Shown here: positions 1 through 11,274 of the stretch, piece by piece
Position numbering within the stretch: position 1 is the stretch's first letter
Layout of the letters: the number at the start of each line of letters is the position of its first letter
DNA from: Limnephilus marmoratus
Taxonomy: Eukaryota > Arthropoda > Insecta > Trichoptera > Limnephilidae
Assembly (NCBI GenBank): GCA_917880885.1
Contig: OU862923.1
Coordinates: forward strand, 23,947,770 to 24,011,769
Length of the DNA stretch: 64,000 bases
Direction of reading: 5' to 3'
The notes under the pieces: generated by a model
Databases searched by the model: none
What the model was told of the DNA's origin: nothing
The model's input: the letters and a program-made list of their open reading frames with translations, nothing else
Position numbers and translations under genes: made by a program

Positions 1-187
1 GATTTTTTATGTAACGCGTTAGGTAAAAAAATATGTATTGAAGAAAACTTACATCACTCTATAAGAGATTTCTATTTTATATGCACTGAAAAAGGAATTA
101 CTCAATTTCATAAAAATATTAAAAGCGTAAAAAATTTTTTTGAAAAATTAATAATGTCTTTAAAAGAAATAATTTTTTTTCCCGGGC
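1..187 (+). other. Unassigned AT-rich stretch, open in frame 1
   Basis: Frame 1 has no stop from base 1 to about base 227, so this may be the end of a reading frame that begins outside the window. The roughly 60 residues are rich in Lys, Ile, Phe and Asn and match no domain I recognise. At this base composition a frame of this length can occur by chance. It lies directly upstream of a decayed endonuclease fragment. Confidence 0.3.
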
Positions 188-640
188 TTGATTGGGTTTA
201 CAAAGACCTACTCTACTGGCGAAACTAATTATTACTCCATACCAGGGTACCAGGTAACAATAATAAGTATAAACAAAAACTCTGATATTGGAATATCTAT
301 TTCCAACCAGTATAATGTTCTCAATATTAATGAAGTATTTAATGATTACGATGTTAATATTTTAAATATAAAATTTAAAGACGTAAATAAATTATCGCAT
401 TATATTGCTATTTATCCTACACATAAGTCTACAGTACAACAATTTATAGTAGAATCAAAAAACATTTTATTGAATTTTAGAAATATAAATAATATTTTTA
501 TACGAGATATGCATTTAAATATTGTAAATGACTATGCTAGTAATGATAAAGATGTGATCAATCAATATATGATCAATAAAAACCGGAATATTCTTCAACA
601 ATCTACACATTATAAAATCCGTAGGTATTTGTATTACTAA
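188..640 (+). pseudogene. Decayed LINE endonuclease (EEP/APE-type) fragment
   Basis: About 150 codons can be read. The order of motifs follows the apurinic-like endonuclease of jockey/CR1-type LINEs: a Thr-Gly-Glu/Tyr-Ser-Ile-Pro-Gly-Tyr segment where the SETW(L) region is followed by the usual IPGY motif, then an Ile-Ala-Ile-Tyr strand, a helix ending in ILLNFRNINN, and a strand where GDFN is expected but RDMHLN is found. The catalytic Glu of SET and the Asp/Asn of GDFN are therefore not intact. It resembles, at a distance, the endonuclease of the next element (723 onwards), so it is probably an older relative truncated on both sides. Nuclease activity is not expected. Confidence 0.6.
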
Positions 641-718
641 CTCTATGTCACACTCTACTTTGAAAATACTCTATACAATATTTAAAAGAAATCAATATCA
701 CATTAATATTTTTACTAA

Positions 719-3692
719 ATGGATGACTTCATAGCTAATGAATTAGAAAATAATTTTAAAATACAAGAATATGAATGTGTATACACCGATTCATGTAATG
801 ACATAATCTCAAAGAATCTCAACAATATTTTCATTTTTCATATTAACATACGAAGTATGGAACGAAATTGGGATGAATTAATTCTAAAATTAAACAATCT
901 AAATAAAAAACCTGACATCCTAATATTATCAGAAACTTTTACTAATGACTAATCACCCAACTATCATTTACCAGAATATAATTATGTTACAACCAAAATA
1001 AACATCAATAAAAATAGTGGTCTCGTCATATTCATTCACGATAAATTTAGTATTGTCAAACTAACTGAACATCCTATACATCTAGTAAACTGTATTGAAA
1101 TACAATTAAAACTCGACAAAACAAACTACCACATAATAGCTGTTTACAGAACACACGGTTCGAATATCTCGTCATTTATAAATGAATTTAAACACATACT
1201 GTTAAAATTTAGAAATAAACTTTGCTCTGTTGCAGGAGATTTTAATATAAACATTAATGAAAACGTAGAAAATAATTTCAAAAATGAATATATTAATTGT
1301 ATGACTGAATTTAACTTCATATCGTGCATTAACAAAAATACGAGAGAGATAAAAAATCACACCCCATCTTGTTTAGACCATATATGGACTAACATAAATA
1401 TTAAAGATATCGACAAAATGAAATCAATTGTTTGGAAAACGAATATAACTGACCACCATGCATGCATTCTTTTCTATGATAACAAAATTAAACATAAAAA
1501 ACTTAATCTAAAAAAGACAAAATCCTACACAAATATGTCTATTTTATCCAAAAAACTAAGAAATGAACAATGGAACAACGTGTTAAATAGTTATGATACC
1601 GAGACTTGCTCAAAAAACTTTGAAAATATATTGTCTCAACACATAAAAAATTCAACTACTGAAACTACAGTCCGCATTAAATCTAAACTAAGAATTTTAA
1701 AGCCTTGGATAACACAAGGACTTATAATATCAATTAGAAACAAAGAAAAACTTTACAAAACAACATTGAAAAATCCTCTAAATGAAAAAGCATACACTTT
1801 TTACAAAAAATTTAAAAATAAATTAACAAACTGTATCAAACAAAATAAAGAAGACTATTTCAAAAATAAAATACTTTCTACAGACAATAACAATAAACAA
1901 ATATGGAAAACAGTTAACTTAGCCATGGATAACACTAAAAAAACACAAAAAATAAAATACATTGAACATGAAAATAAAATCATAGATGCTAATAATCAAC
2001 TTAAACAATGTGCAAACATCTTTAATTCGTTTTTTACTAATGTAGGAAAAAATCTTGCGAAAAATATCAATAAATCTTTTAACCCGAAAACACAAACGAT
2101 TGAAAATGTACAAAATCATAGTAATTTATCAAAATTTGAAAAAACCTCAGAAAGTGAAGTTTTAAAAATAATAGAAGGCATGAAAGGAGGTTCGTCTCCC
2201 GGATTTGACCTTATTACAGTACATTTTCTAAAATCCATGAAAATTCATTTGGTGAAACCAATTACTCATTTGATAAACTTAAGTTTAACAGAGGGAATAT
2301 TTCCGACAAACTATAAAAATACAATTATTTCACCTATTTATAAATCTGGAGATCCTCAACAACAACTATCGCCCAATTTGTCTAATCTCAAACATTGGAA
2401 AGATTTTTGAAAAAATTGTGAAAAATCAATTAGTCAGTTTCCTAGAAAGTAATAAAATTCTTCACAAAAACCAGTTTGGTTTTATAAAGTCACTCAGCAC
2501 ACAAGATGCTATTGCTAATGTAACCTCATACATCAACGAATCATTGGATAAAGGTGAAAAATGTGCCGGTTTATTTATTGATCTCAGAAAAGCTTTTGAT
2601 AGTATATCCCATGAGATTCTACTAAAAAAACTAAACAATATAGGTATAAAAGACAATGCAATTAAATGGATTTCGAACTACCTAAAAAATCGACCGCAAG
2701 TCGTAAAAATAAATCAGATTAATAGCGATAAAGAAATATCAGACTTTGGAATCCCTCAAGGTACAGTAATCGGACCAATCCTTTTCACCATATATGTTAA
2801 TGACATTTTTTTTCAACCACTACATGGTCAAATTACTTCATATGCCGATGATACGGTATTAATAATTAGCGATAAAATTTGGGAAAAAGTAACATTTAAA
2901 GCCACCGAAGACATAAATATTTTAAAGAAGTTCTTCGACGTAAATTTACTATCACTAAATGGTGATAAAACATTTGTAATTCCGTTTGCAATACACAAAA
3001 ATGATACCCCTAAAAACATTGACATCATCATCCATGATAATTCCAAAACACATAGTAAAAATTATTGTATCCAAAACTGCACAATATTAAAAACAACAAA
3101 CACAATCAAATATTTAGAAGTCATTATCGATAAAAATTTGAAATGGAAGGAACAAATTTGTCAAGTTGTAAAAAAAATTAGAAAATTGATTTATATATTT
3201 TTAAGAATCAGAAATTTTTTATCTGTAAAAAACTTATATCTAATATATTACGCTTTGGTTCAATCAACTTTACAATATGCTATCATTAGCTGGGGATCCG
3301 CATACAAAACTAATCTTTCCCCAATTGAAGTTGTGCAGAGGCTAATAATTAAAATCATATTGAAAAAACCTTCTGACTACCCAACGGATCAATTATTTAA
3401 GGAATTCCAAGTACCATCTTTCAAAGATCTATACAATAGAAATGCATTGATTCAAATTATAAAAGAAAAAGAAAAATATCAATTTATAACTGAAAACCGT
3501 ACTAGACATAAATATATTTTCTCATGCCCAAAATTAAACACTTCCTTTGCACAAAATTATTATACTTATCAAGGAAGACTTATTTTCAACCGATAACCGG
3601 ATGAAATTAGAAAAATTAATGATAAAATCCAATTAATAAACACTGTTAAAAAATATTTTAAAGATAATATTAAAAAAAAAGTTTCCGACTAA
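719..3692 (+). pseudogene. LINE-A endonuclease-reverse transcriptase (ORF2), broken
   Basis: The product would nick target DNA and copy the element RNA into the genome (target-primed reverse transcription). The endonuclease has IFHINIRS near the start, ILSET, then an in-frame TAA at 950-952, and further on GDFNIN (about 1237-1254), SCLDHIW and TDHHA, all typical of APE-type LINE nucleases. The RT starts near 2150 with GGSSPGFD. A frame change near 2360 separates YKSGDPQ from the NYRPI-like motif. Then follow FIDLRKAFDS, GIPQGTVIGPILF and SYADDTVL, the last containing the catalytic YADD. The C-terminal region runs to a second stop at 3594 (FNR followed by PDEIRKI) and the natural stop is probably 3690-3692. 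The breaks are thus one nonsense codon, one frameshift and one late nonsense codon. The clade is inferred, not proven. Confidence 0.85.
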
Positions 3693-3870
3693 TCTAATCT
3701 CAAGAACAACTAATTATAACTCAGTTTCCAAGTGATACTCTGTTCTTCAAATAAGTTAAATTTTGTATTGTTTTTAGCAACTAATTACATATCACAAAAC
3801 ATACAACTTATTGTTTTTTACATTCACATTGTAATTTAAGAACTTAAATATAGCATTAAAAATGTACACT

Positions 3871-3908
3871 ACTCTTCCAGACACAAGCTAATGCTTCCAT
3901 GGAAGAGT
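3871..3908 (+). other. 3' UTR hairpin of LINE-A
   Basis: ACTCTTCCA at 3871-3879 pairs with TGGAAGAGT at 3900-3908, giving a 9-bp stem and a 20-nt loop about 90 nt before the poly(A). Several other LINE tails in the window have a hairpin at a comparable place. In some LINEs the RT is known to recognise such 3' stem-loops; here that role is inferred. Confidence 0.6.
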
Positions 3909-4030
3909 GGTATTAACGTATTTTAAAATGAACATGTACGCAAATTACTACATTATCTAAATGTATATTATATTTTATATGCTAAAATAAATAAAAAAAA
4001 AAAAAAAAAAAAAAAATTAAGTTAGAAGAT

Positions 4031-5281
4031 TTGATATCTAAACTTGATGAGTATTGTTGTTCAACGAAATGTTTTTTTGAAGATAGATCTAAGTTTTACA
4101 GTGCTAAACAAAGAAATGACGAATCAATTCGCGATTTTGCAGTGCGTTTAAAGTCTCTTTCTACTAATTGCAAATTTGGGAATAGTTTATCAGTAAATTT
4201 AAGGGATTTCTTTGTATTAGGATGTAAACCAGGTAAGGTTAGGGAAAAATTATTTCTCGATAGTGAATTGTACTCGTTCGAAAAATGTGTAAAAGTCGCC
4301 GAGTGCATTGAACTCGTAGCTTCAACTCAATCGCAGTCCCGAGTTGATAATAAGGTTTATGCTAATGTCCAGGTCAAAGCAGCTCGAGTCTCTTCTAATT
4401 CACGTGAGAAAAAGAGAGACGAGTATCGTTTCAATCGTGGCAACAGGGCACGGTCGCCGTCGCCAGCAAACGCAACGAAACATAAATGTACCGTTTGTGG
4501 ACACAACAATCACATCGCGACGGAATGTAGATATAAAAATTATTTATGTAAAATTTGTGGTACGAAGGGTCATCCAGCAAAACAGTGCAAGCGTTTCTCA
4601 ACACGTAAGAATGTGAATACTTTGTTGTCGGATACAAGCTTGGGTGAAGTTAATAGTGTCGAGCCATTTTTTATTGAAGTTTCACTAGACGGGATCAAGA
4701 GTAAATTCATGGTAGATTCTGGAGCATCTTGTTGCGTAATTTCCAAAGAGTGTTATTTCAGTAAATTCAGCAGCATTAAGCTAGTGCACGAAGACATTAG
4801 TCTACGGGGTTTTGACAATACGCTCATAAAAGTGGTAGGTACAATCACTCCACAAGTGGAATTTAACGGTCAATGTTACCGGTTGAAATTTGTTGTTGTC
4901 ACAAGTGCTTCGTTCTCGATAGTGGGGGGTGATTTTATGAATATGTTTAACGTCGGGATTAACGGAATCGTAAACAGTATAAAACAAAATACTTTGAAGG
5001 AGCGATTAGTAAAAAAAATTCCAGAAGTTTTTACGGATAAACTGGGAAAATTTAATAAGTATGAAGTGAATTTAACTTTAAAAGAGACCGCCATTCCGAC
5101 ATTTTGTAATCACAGAATAATGCCGTTTGCTTTGAAAGAAAAAGTCGAAAGTGAGTTGAATAATTTACTGTCAGACGGTATTATAGAACAAGTTCAATTT
5201 AGTGATTTTGCAAGTCCGATTGTTCCAGTGATTAAAAAAATTACAGTATTAGGTTATGTGGTGATTATAAATCAACAGTGA
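4031..5281 (+). pseudogene. gypsy gag C-terminus, protease and start of RT (frameshifted)
   Basis: The first 120 or so residues are the end of the capsid region. Two CCHC zinc knuckles follow, CTVCGHNNHIATEC and CKICGTKGHPAKQC (about residues 152-180), which bind the packaged RNA. The aspartic protease motif FMVDSGAS is at about residues 228-235, followed by the flap region and IVGGDF. The frame then enters the N-terminal part of RT (NLTLKETAIP, FASPIVPVIKK) and is lost near 5245, where the expected GDYKSTVN motif continues in another frame. The true start of gag is missing. The chosen start at 4031 is only the first possible one after the truncation. Confidence 0.85.
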
Positions 5282-6105
5282 ATAATCAGCTATTAGTTGA
5301 CAAATATCCATTACCTAGGATAGAGGAGCTATTAACGAAAGTAAACGGTGGAAAAGTTTTTGCAAAAATTGATCTTAAATCGGCGTATAACCAATTTGTT
5401 TTAAAAAAGGAGTGTAGGCGTTTTACAACAATCAATACCCATTTAGGATTATTTCAGTATAAACGGTTAGTGTACGGGTTATCTCCCGCGCCGGCTATTT
5501 TTGCAAAGGCATTGGCAAATTGTTTGTCAGTATTACAGAACATGACATTTTACTTGGATGATATTATCGTGATAGGGGAAGACGAAGTCGATTTAGAGAA
5601 AAACGTGTGTGTCGTTTTAGAAAGGTTAAAACATTGTAATCTAACAGTGAATAGTGACAAGTATGAATTCAATTTAAAAGTTATTGTGTTTTTAGGTTAT
5701 AAAATAAGTGAACAAGGGATTCAACCGTGTCAACGGAATAAGGAAGCCATTTTAAATGCACCAGCACCTAGTGATTTAAATAATTTAAGAAGTTTATTAG
5801 GTATGATTAGTTATTATCGTAATTTTATTCCAAATATGGCAAATATATTGTCACCATTATACGAATTACTTAAAAAAGATGTTAAGTTTCAATGGGGTAC
5901 GGAACAAGAAAATAGTTATGCGATAATTAAAAGAATATTAACTTCGGATAGGATTTTAACGCATTTTGACGAAAATATACCTGTGAAACTTGTCACAGAT
6001 GGTAGTTTTAATGGCGTAGGAGCAACATTAATACATGTGTTTCAAAACGGCGTAGAAAGACCGATAGGGTTCGCAAGCAGAACTTTAACTAAAGCAGAAA
6101 AGAAT
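5254..6105 (+). pseudogene. gypsy pol: reverse transcriptase and first part of RNase H
   Basis: This continues the pol polyprotein after the frameshift. It reads GDYKSTVN, KYPLPRIEELL, FAKIDLKSAYNQ (first catalytic Asp), YGLSPAPAIF, then FYLDDIIV with the catalytic YLDD, and FLGYKIS. The connection and RNase H follow (LVTDGSFNGVGATL with its catalytic Asp, then FASRTLTKAEKN). The frame stops at 6105 because LINE-B is inserted in the codons that follow AEKN; the natural continuation, YSILDIEATAI, is found at 7574 and on. All RT motifs look intact in this segment. Confidence 0.85.
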
Positions 6106-6130
6106 TTTTTTTTTTTTTTTTTACATTAAC

Positions 6131-6197
6131 TCCACACAGGAGGCCCTGAGGAAAATAATTTCCCTCAGGGCCTATGTCATCTGGGATGCTGTGTGGA
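6131..6197 (-). other. Nested hairpins at the LINE-B 3' end
   Basis: An outer stem pairs TCCACACAG (6131-6139) with CTGTGTGGA (6189-6197). An inner stem pairs GGCCCTGAGG (6142-6151) with CCTCAGGGCC (6163-6172). The structure starts about 10 nt from the poly(A) and overlaps the stop codon. It is kept in the other LINE-B copies and in most repX copies. Confidence 0.7.
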
Positions 6198-7570
6198 GAG
6201 TCTTTTTGAGGAGAGGAAGGAATGAACATTGGTCTTGAAGAGACCCATGTTGTAGGAAGGAGGAAACACAGAGGCCGGCAAATCATTCCACAGCCGGGCT
6301 GTTGAACACAAGAACGAGTCGAAGAAACGACCCGTTCTCATGTGACAAATGTCAACCGTGTACAAATGTTGGGCACGCGTTTGGCGTGTTTCCCGACTAT
6401 GCACCGGTGCCGAAGGGATCAATGATGCTAGTTCTTCAGAGCATCTTCCATTGTAATACCGGTAGAACAAGGATAGCATTCCCACCCGACGCCTGTGCTC
6501 TAAAGATTGCAATCCGTCTGTTAAGATGGGAGAATCTATCAAACGGACCGCCCGTTTCTGCACAGAGTCGAGGGTATTTTTCAGGTATTTTGGAGCTCCA
6601 GACCAGAGATGGCTGCCAAATTCAACCGTGCGGCGTACTTGTGATTTGTACAAGGTTAGCAGTTGTGTACTATTAAAGTATCTGCGGGCCCTGTACAGTA
6701 CGCCCAGTTTTTGGGAGGCTAACTTTACTCTGGCTTCGATGGAGCCCCCATACCTGAGCTGGTCACTTAGGGTTACACCAAGCATATCAATGGAGGGCCT
6801 GTTTGGAAGATTGCTTCCGTTGAAAGAGACTAGATTTTCATTTCGATCCCTTTTAGACGTAATCAGACAAGATTGGGTCTTTGAAACATTAAATTCAACG
6901 AGATTATTTTTACCCCAAGAGAAAACACTCTCGAGGTAACCGTCCATTCTTTGCTTCAAAGCCCTACGAGCTGTTGGAGTTTGTGAGCCCTTTGGGGGCT
7001 TGTCAAACAAAAAGCTATCATGAACTGTACTGTCATCCGCGTAACAGTGAATTGGTGCACATGACAAAAGGTCGTTGATGTGCAACAAAAACAAAGTCGG
7101 AGACAGAACCGATCCCTGCGGGACGCCAGCATTTATCGAGTGTGAGGAAGAAGTGAAACCATCGACTACCGTCTGAATCGACCTCTCCCTCAAGAAGTCG
7201 GCAATCCACATACACAAGGATGCGGGAAGTCCGTAAGAATGCAGTTTGTTGACAAGTCCTCGGTGCCAAACCCGGTCAAAGGCCTTGGAGATGTCCAGTG
7301 CAACCGTTTGGGTCTCACCGAAACGTTCCAGGCATCGTCCCCAAACATGCGTCACATACGCGAGAAGATCACCGCACGAGCGGTTCCGCCGGAATCCGTA
7401 TTGACGGTCGTTAATAATTTTGTTCTTCTCGAGGTATGTGAGCAGTTTGTCGTTGATCACACGTTCCATCACCTTAGACAGAACTGATGTGATCGCTATG
7501 GGGCGGTAGTTGGCCGGGTTGGAGCGGTCACCCTTCTTTGGAATAGGATGGATAACCGCTTTTTTCCAAC
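6177..7570 (-). CDS. LINE-B reverse transcriptase, 5'-truncated but open
   Basis: The frame is open from the truncation point (about 7570) to a TGA at 6177-6179, about 464 codons. It contains NYRPIAITS, LDISKAFDRVWH (first catalytic Asp), INAGVPQGSVLSPTLFLLHI and HCYADDSTVH (catalytic YADD), then the thumb and the long C-terminal region ending in SSKRLSTQHPR. The endonuclease and first RT motifs are lost with the 5' end. The motif style is that of jockey-group LINEs. The lack of stops suggests a fairly recent insertion, but a truncated copy has no promoter of its own and probably makes no product. Residues corresponding to the last 100-200 codons are repeated at the three other LINE-B copies. 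Confidence 0.85.
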
Positions 7571-9239
7571 GAATTATTCTATTCTAGATATTGAAGCAAC
7601 AGCAATTATTTTTGGGATTAAAAAATTTTATCAATATTTGTACGGCAGAGAATTTATTTTAGCTGTGGATAATCAGCCGTTAGTCAGAATTTTAGGTGAA
7701 AATAGGGAAGTACCTAAGATCGCCGCGTCAAGGTTACAGAGGTATGCTATTATGTTAGGTTCGTTTAATTTTAAGATTGAATATGTAAAATCGAAAAATA
7801 ATTGTTCAGACTTTCTGAGCAGGTGTCCGATTGAAAAGGTTAGCTGTGAAGATGATATAGAGTCTGGTTACATTAATTATTTCGAGAATAATGGGTTTAA
7901 TTTGTCTTTAGACGTGATAAAAAGTGAAACCGAAAAGGATGATGTGTTAGGTCAAGTAAAAAAATTTCTTATCGAAGGTTGGCCAGCATCAGTAAAAAAG
8001 GCACAAAGTGGTAACTTTATTAGCATTTTTTGGGAAAAAAGGTTAGAATTGTCTGTGATAAATGGGTGTGTTTTATATCAACATAGGGTTGTTGTACCTG
8101 AGTCTTTAAGACAAGAGGTTTTAAAGATGTTACATAGATCTCATTTAGGGGTTTTTAAGACTAAGGGCATTGCAAAAAGCTTTGTCTGGTGGCCAAAAAT
8201 TAATCAAGATTTGGAGAAAATAACGGAAAATTGTAGAGATTGTTTAGAAATTAAACCAGAATCACAAAAGAGTTCTTTAGCAGTGTGGCCATATGAACCT
8301 GAAGTATGGTTCAGGGTACATATTGATCATGGTAGTTTATATAACAAAAACTTTTTAGTGGTGGTAGACTCTTCTTCAAAGTGGATTGAGTGTCTGGAAG
8401 TAAACAGTCTGTCTTCAAAAGAAAATATCGAAATACTTCATAGATTATTTTCACAATTTGGTTTTCCAGCAACTTTAGTTAGTGACAATGGTACGTGTTT
8501 TTGTTCTGAGGATTTTGAAAATGTTTGTAAGAAAAATGGGATAGAAAATATCACTAGTCCAGTCAATCACCCTAGTAGCAACGGGCAAGCTGAAGCTACA
8601 GTAAAGACTTGTAAAAATTTCCTTAAAAAAATTTGTAAACATAATAGATTTCCTTCAGATTATAAAGAAAAGTTAGGTAACTTTTTAACAGACTATAGGA
8701 ATACCGTTCACGCAACAACAGGGTGTGAGCCATCTGTATTATTAATGGGTAGAAAAATTAGAACAGTATTTGACTCTCTGATTCCAAGGAAAGTTGAGAA
8801 TAGAACGGGTAGTTCAGGTTCTACTCGACGAAACAAAGTAATGAAAAAGGTTACTCAGAGCCAAAACAATCAGAAAAGACAATATAAGGGTAGAGTTAAA
8901 TCAGGTTTTAATATAGGTCAGAAAGTAATGACTAGAGATTTCAGATCTCAGGGTAATAGGTTATGGGTCCCTGGGGTTATTGTTGATAAAAAAGGTAGTA
9001 AAATATATTTCATAAAAATTAACAAGTCTAATATGGTGTGGAAAAGGCATTTAGACCAGCTAAAGGAATTACATGTTTCATGGCAGGAGGAAGATAACCA
9101 GGAATTCGCGTCTGACACGTTGGAATTGTCGACGGACGAATTAGATCTCTCCGGTATGTTACGTAATAGAAGTGTCTCTAATTCTGTTTCTCCATGTTTC
9201 AGGTCTAACCCGTGGCAAGGAAGGCTTCGGCCTAGGTGA
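7571..9239 (+). pseudogene. gypsy pol: rest of RNase H and integrase
   Basis: After the LINE-B insertion the frame resumes with YSILDIEATAIIFG and LAVDNQPL of RNase H and reads open to a TGA at 9237-9239. The integrase zinc-binding domain has LHRSHLGVFKTKGIAKSFVW and NCRDCL (HHCC pattern). The catalytic core shows HIDHG, LVSDNGT and NGQAEATV, the D,D,E triad in the expected spacing. A C-terminal segment with KVMTRDF and VWKRHLDQL resembles the GPY/F-like tail of gypsy integrases. The product would insert the element DNA. All catalytic residues are present, but the gene cannot make a full pol because of the upstream breaks. Confidence 0.88.
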
Positions 9240-9427
9240 AAGCACTTCGCAGTCGAGGAGGAGGATGGGACGAAATGGACAGAAAGGAAACAGAAGGAAC
9301 GAAAACAAATGTTGTGTTAATTTTAAATATAATGTATAAAATATGAAATATAATATAATAATATAATATATATGTATGCAATATGTAGCTGTAGGAATGA
9401 AATATGTAGCCAGGATTCTCCAATTTA

Positions 9428-9439
9428 AGTAGGGGAGGA
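9428..9439 (+). promoter_or_regulatory. Polypurine tract of the gypsy element
   Basis: An AG-rich run (AGTAGGGGAGGA) stands directly before TGTGAGAG, the probable first bases of the 3' LTR. It would prime plus-strand DNA synthesis. Confidence 0.6.
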
Positions 9440-9707
9440 TGTGAGAGAGGTTTTTGGGGTGGTACACCTGTTTCCGTCAATGCAAGAGCGAGACAGGTGA
9501 TCTCACTATAAAAGGAGATGCAGACATCTCCTCGCCCTCTTTTCCTACCGCCAGCACATTAGATAGGACGTTACTCTAGCCGCAAGTACAATAAATATCC
9601 ATCTCGCCAATTCGCGTATCATTACTAAATAACCTAAGCCTACACTCCGAGTCTGTATATAACACAAAGGATCATCACGACAACCATCCGTCACGACACA
9701 AGCAACA
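9440..9707 (+). repeat. Probable 3' LTR of the gypsy element
   Basis: The LTR is placed from the polypurine tract and from its contents: TATAAAA at 9507-9513 and a polyadenylation signal AATAAA at 9590-9595, in the order U3-R-U5 requires. It starts TGTGAG; the right end is set at a CAACA near 9707 and is uncertain because no second LTR copy exists in the window. Confidence 0.55.
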
Positions 9708-10080
9708 TTTTCCATTTACTGTAGTGGTAGTAGGAGATTTTCAAATATTGTCAGGTTATTTATAATCCGGGTATGTTTGACTTTCTTTAAAAAAAATAAA
9801 AGAATGGTCTAATTTGGAAAAACTATCCATCCTCTTTTCCCACCCCTAAGAGTAGAATGTTGACACGTCTTGGAGAAATTTCTAAGCTTGACGTTACAAT
9901 AAGAAAGGCAGTGGAAAATTCATAATTGGCATAATTAACTATCTTACTATTGTTTTATTGTGTAATCTCAGATCTGCTGTCAACTTTCCCTACAATAAAA
10001 AAAAAAAATAAAAAAAATAAAATAAAATAAAAAAAGAGAGAAAAATATTATAGTCTACATCTAATTTAGGAAAAAAACTA
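9708..10080. other. Unassigned AT-rich spacer
   Basis: No gene or clear repeat was seen. It includes an A-rich simple run near 10000-10040. It probably holds the body of the Helitron-like remnant that ends at 10117, but no 5' end could be placed. Confidence 0.4.
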
Positions 10081-10117
10081 TGTGTAAAGCACGGGCTACG
10101 CCGGGAACATCTGCTAG
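10081..10117 (+). mobile_element. Helitron-like 3' end remnant
   Basis: The segment AAGCACGGGCTACGCCGGG followed by AACATCTGCTAG and then T has the form of a Helitron 3' terminus: a GC-rich segment that can fold, then CTAG with insertion before T. The upstream extent is not defined. Confidence 0.5.
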
Positions 10118-10403
10118 TTTTTTTTTTGCTAGTTTTAAAATAAATAAAAAAAGTCGGATTTTTACAAGTGTATTATATAATTATTCGACTATAACAACAT
10201 AAAATATTCAAAACCTTGGTTGTATTTGAAGGGAAGACAAAAATGAGATTATGAGAAGTTTGAAAAGAGATGTGGGGGAGAAAGACATTGCACAAATGAA
10301 ATTGAAAATTATTATCGAGGGTAGTTTTACTTAGGAATTCCTGACTGCATTTATTGCAGGTAGAACATAATTTATGATGGATCCTTTTTAAGATTTTTCT
10401 GCC

Positions 10404-10440
10404 CTGATGATGGACACTGCAACGCTGTCCAAAACGTTGG
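10404..10440 (+). other. Hammerhead-like fold (CTGATGA, stem, AAAAC)
   Basis: CTGATGA is followed by TGGACA, a nine-base loop, TGTCCA and AAAC. The layout matches the core of a hammerhead ribozyme except that the conserved G of GAAA is missing and no third stem with a cleavage triplet is evident. Probably the 3' part of an old Penelope-like or related repeat. Confidence 0.35.
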
Positions 10441-11274
10441 CTAAAGAATGAGGAAGCGCAACACGGCCCAAAAACATAACGAAAATCATTTATGATAGTC
10501 ATCAACATCGAATAGAAAAGATTTTATAACATTTAGAAGAACTACATAATTCCGCAAATTGTTGTGGGTTGAATGAACAAAGAAAAAAATTACATTATTA
10601 ATTGAAGGTAAATTATTTTTAACGAAAAAGAAAAGTTGAATAAATAATAATAGTTACAATAATATGTACAAATAACTGTCTTAATAAAACTAAAGAATAA
10701 AATATAATGCCTAAACATCATTTGGTAGGAAGCCGCCGCTATCCGAATTTCTACCGATTTCTTACATATCTCCCTTGAACATTTGAAGTTTTTAAGCTCT
10801 TAAAAAAATATACATGTTATTTTCTGAAGATAATATCTAGACGCGTTCCACGCTGAAACGCAAATTATATGAAATTCCCTCGATACAAAAAAATCGCAAT
10901 GAATGCTCCGAAAATTATTATGAACACGTTTGTTTCAGTTATTTTACAAGTTATAGTTGTGAAAAAATCACAACGCTTCTTTAAATGATACTTAAGACGC
11001 TTTACACGAGATTTTTGCTCTATTTAAAACGAGTCGTGTTTTATTAAAAATTTTCACAATTTTCGCATCGATTTTATCGCTTTAAATACTAGAGCGCTCC
11101 TCCAACATTCGTAATTACATATCTCTCCATCTACTTCTTTTTGAGCGCGGATGCGGCGCCTTAATAACTACATATTTTATGGTAATAGTTTACGAAGTTA
11201 TTAGTTTATTGAATACCATAGAGCTATCACATAGTATAACGATAGTAACATATTTTGTAAAGATAAATTATCTA

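Larger units (their letters stand above)
719..4016 (+). mobile_element. LINE-A non-LTR retrotransposon (jockey/CR1-like), near full ORF2 plus 3' UTR
   Basis: The element holds an endonuclease and reverse transcriptase reading frame (719-3692, broken), a 3' UTR of about 300 bp with a hairpin at 3871-3908, and a poly(A) run ending at 4016. No ORF1 (gag-like) is visible upstream, so the copy is either 5'-truncated or its first ORF has been lost. The poly(A) abuts the gag gene of a Ty3/gypsy element, which suggests insertion into it or a later deletion joining the two. I see no convincing target-site duplication. Two more pieces of this family lie at 13628-13750 and 37680-38815. Confidence 0.85.
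6106..7570 (-). mobile_element. LINE-B copy 1, 5'-truncated, inserted in gypsy RNase H
   Basis: The poly(A) end (poly-T on this strand) is at 6106-6122 and the truncated 5' end is at about 7570. GAATT occurs just before the poly-T and again at 7571, so the duplication may be only 4-5 bp. Removing 6106-7570 restores the gypsy reading frame exactly. Three shorter copies of the same 3' end are at 13976-14262, 18665-19259 and 49168-49783. Confidence 0.9.
4017..9707 (+). mobile_element. Ty3/gypsy LTR retrotransposon, 5'-truncated, split by LINE-B
   Basis: Domain order is gag zinc knuckles, protease, RT, RNase H, integrase, then a polypurine tract and a probable 3' LTR from 9440. This is the Ty3/gypsy order. 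The 5' LTR, primer-binding site and N-terminal gag are absent: the sequence begins in mid-gag directly after the poly(A) of LINE-A. The coding sequence has a frameshift near 5245 and a 1.46-kb LINE-B insertion at 6106-7570. Nothing resembling the LTR is visible left of LINE-A within this window. Confidence 0.85.

Noticed and set aside
6302..6939. Plus-strand frames across LINE-B
   Set aside because: They are antisense shadows of the reverse transcriptase reading frame on the minus strand.
10173..10508. Zinc-finger-like protein on the minus strand
   Set aside because: Only one Cys-x2-Cys...His pattern with irregular spacing, no linker or second finger, and the region overlaps a repeat-type fold on the other strand.
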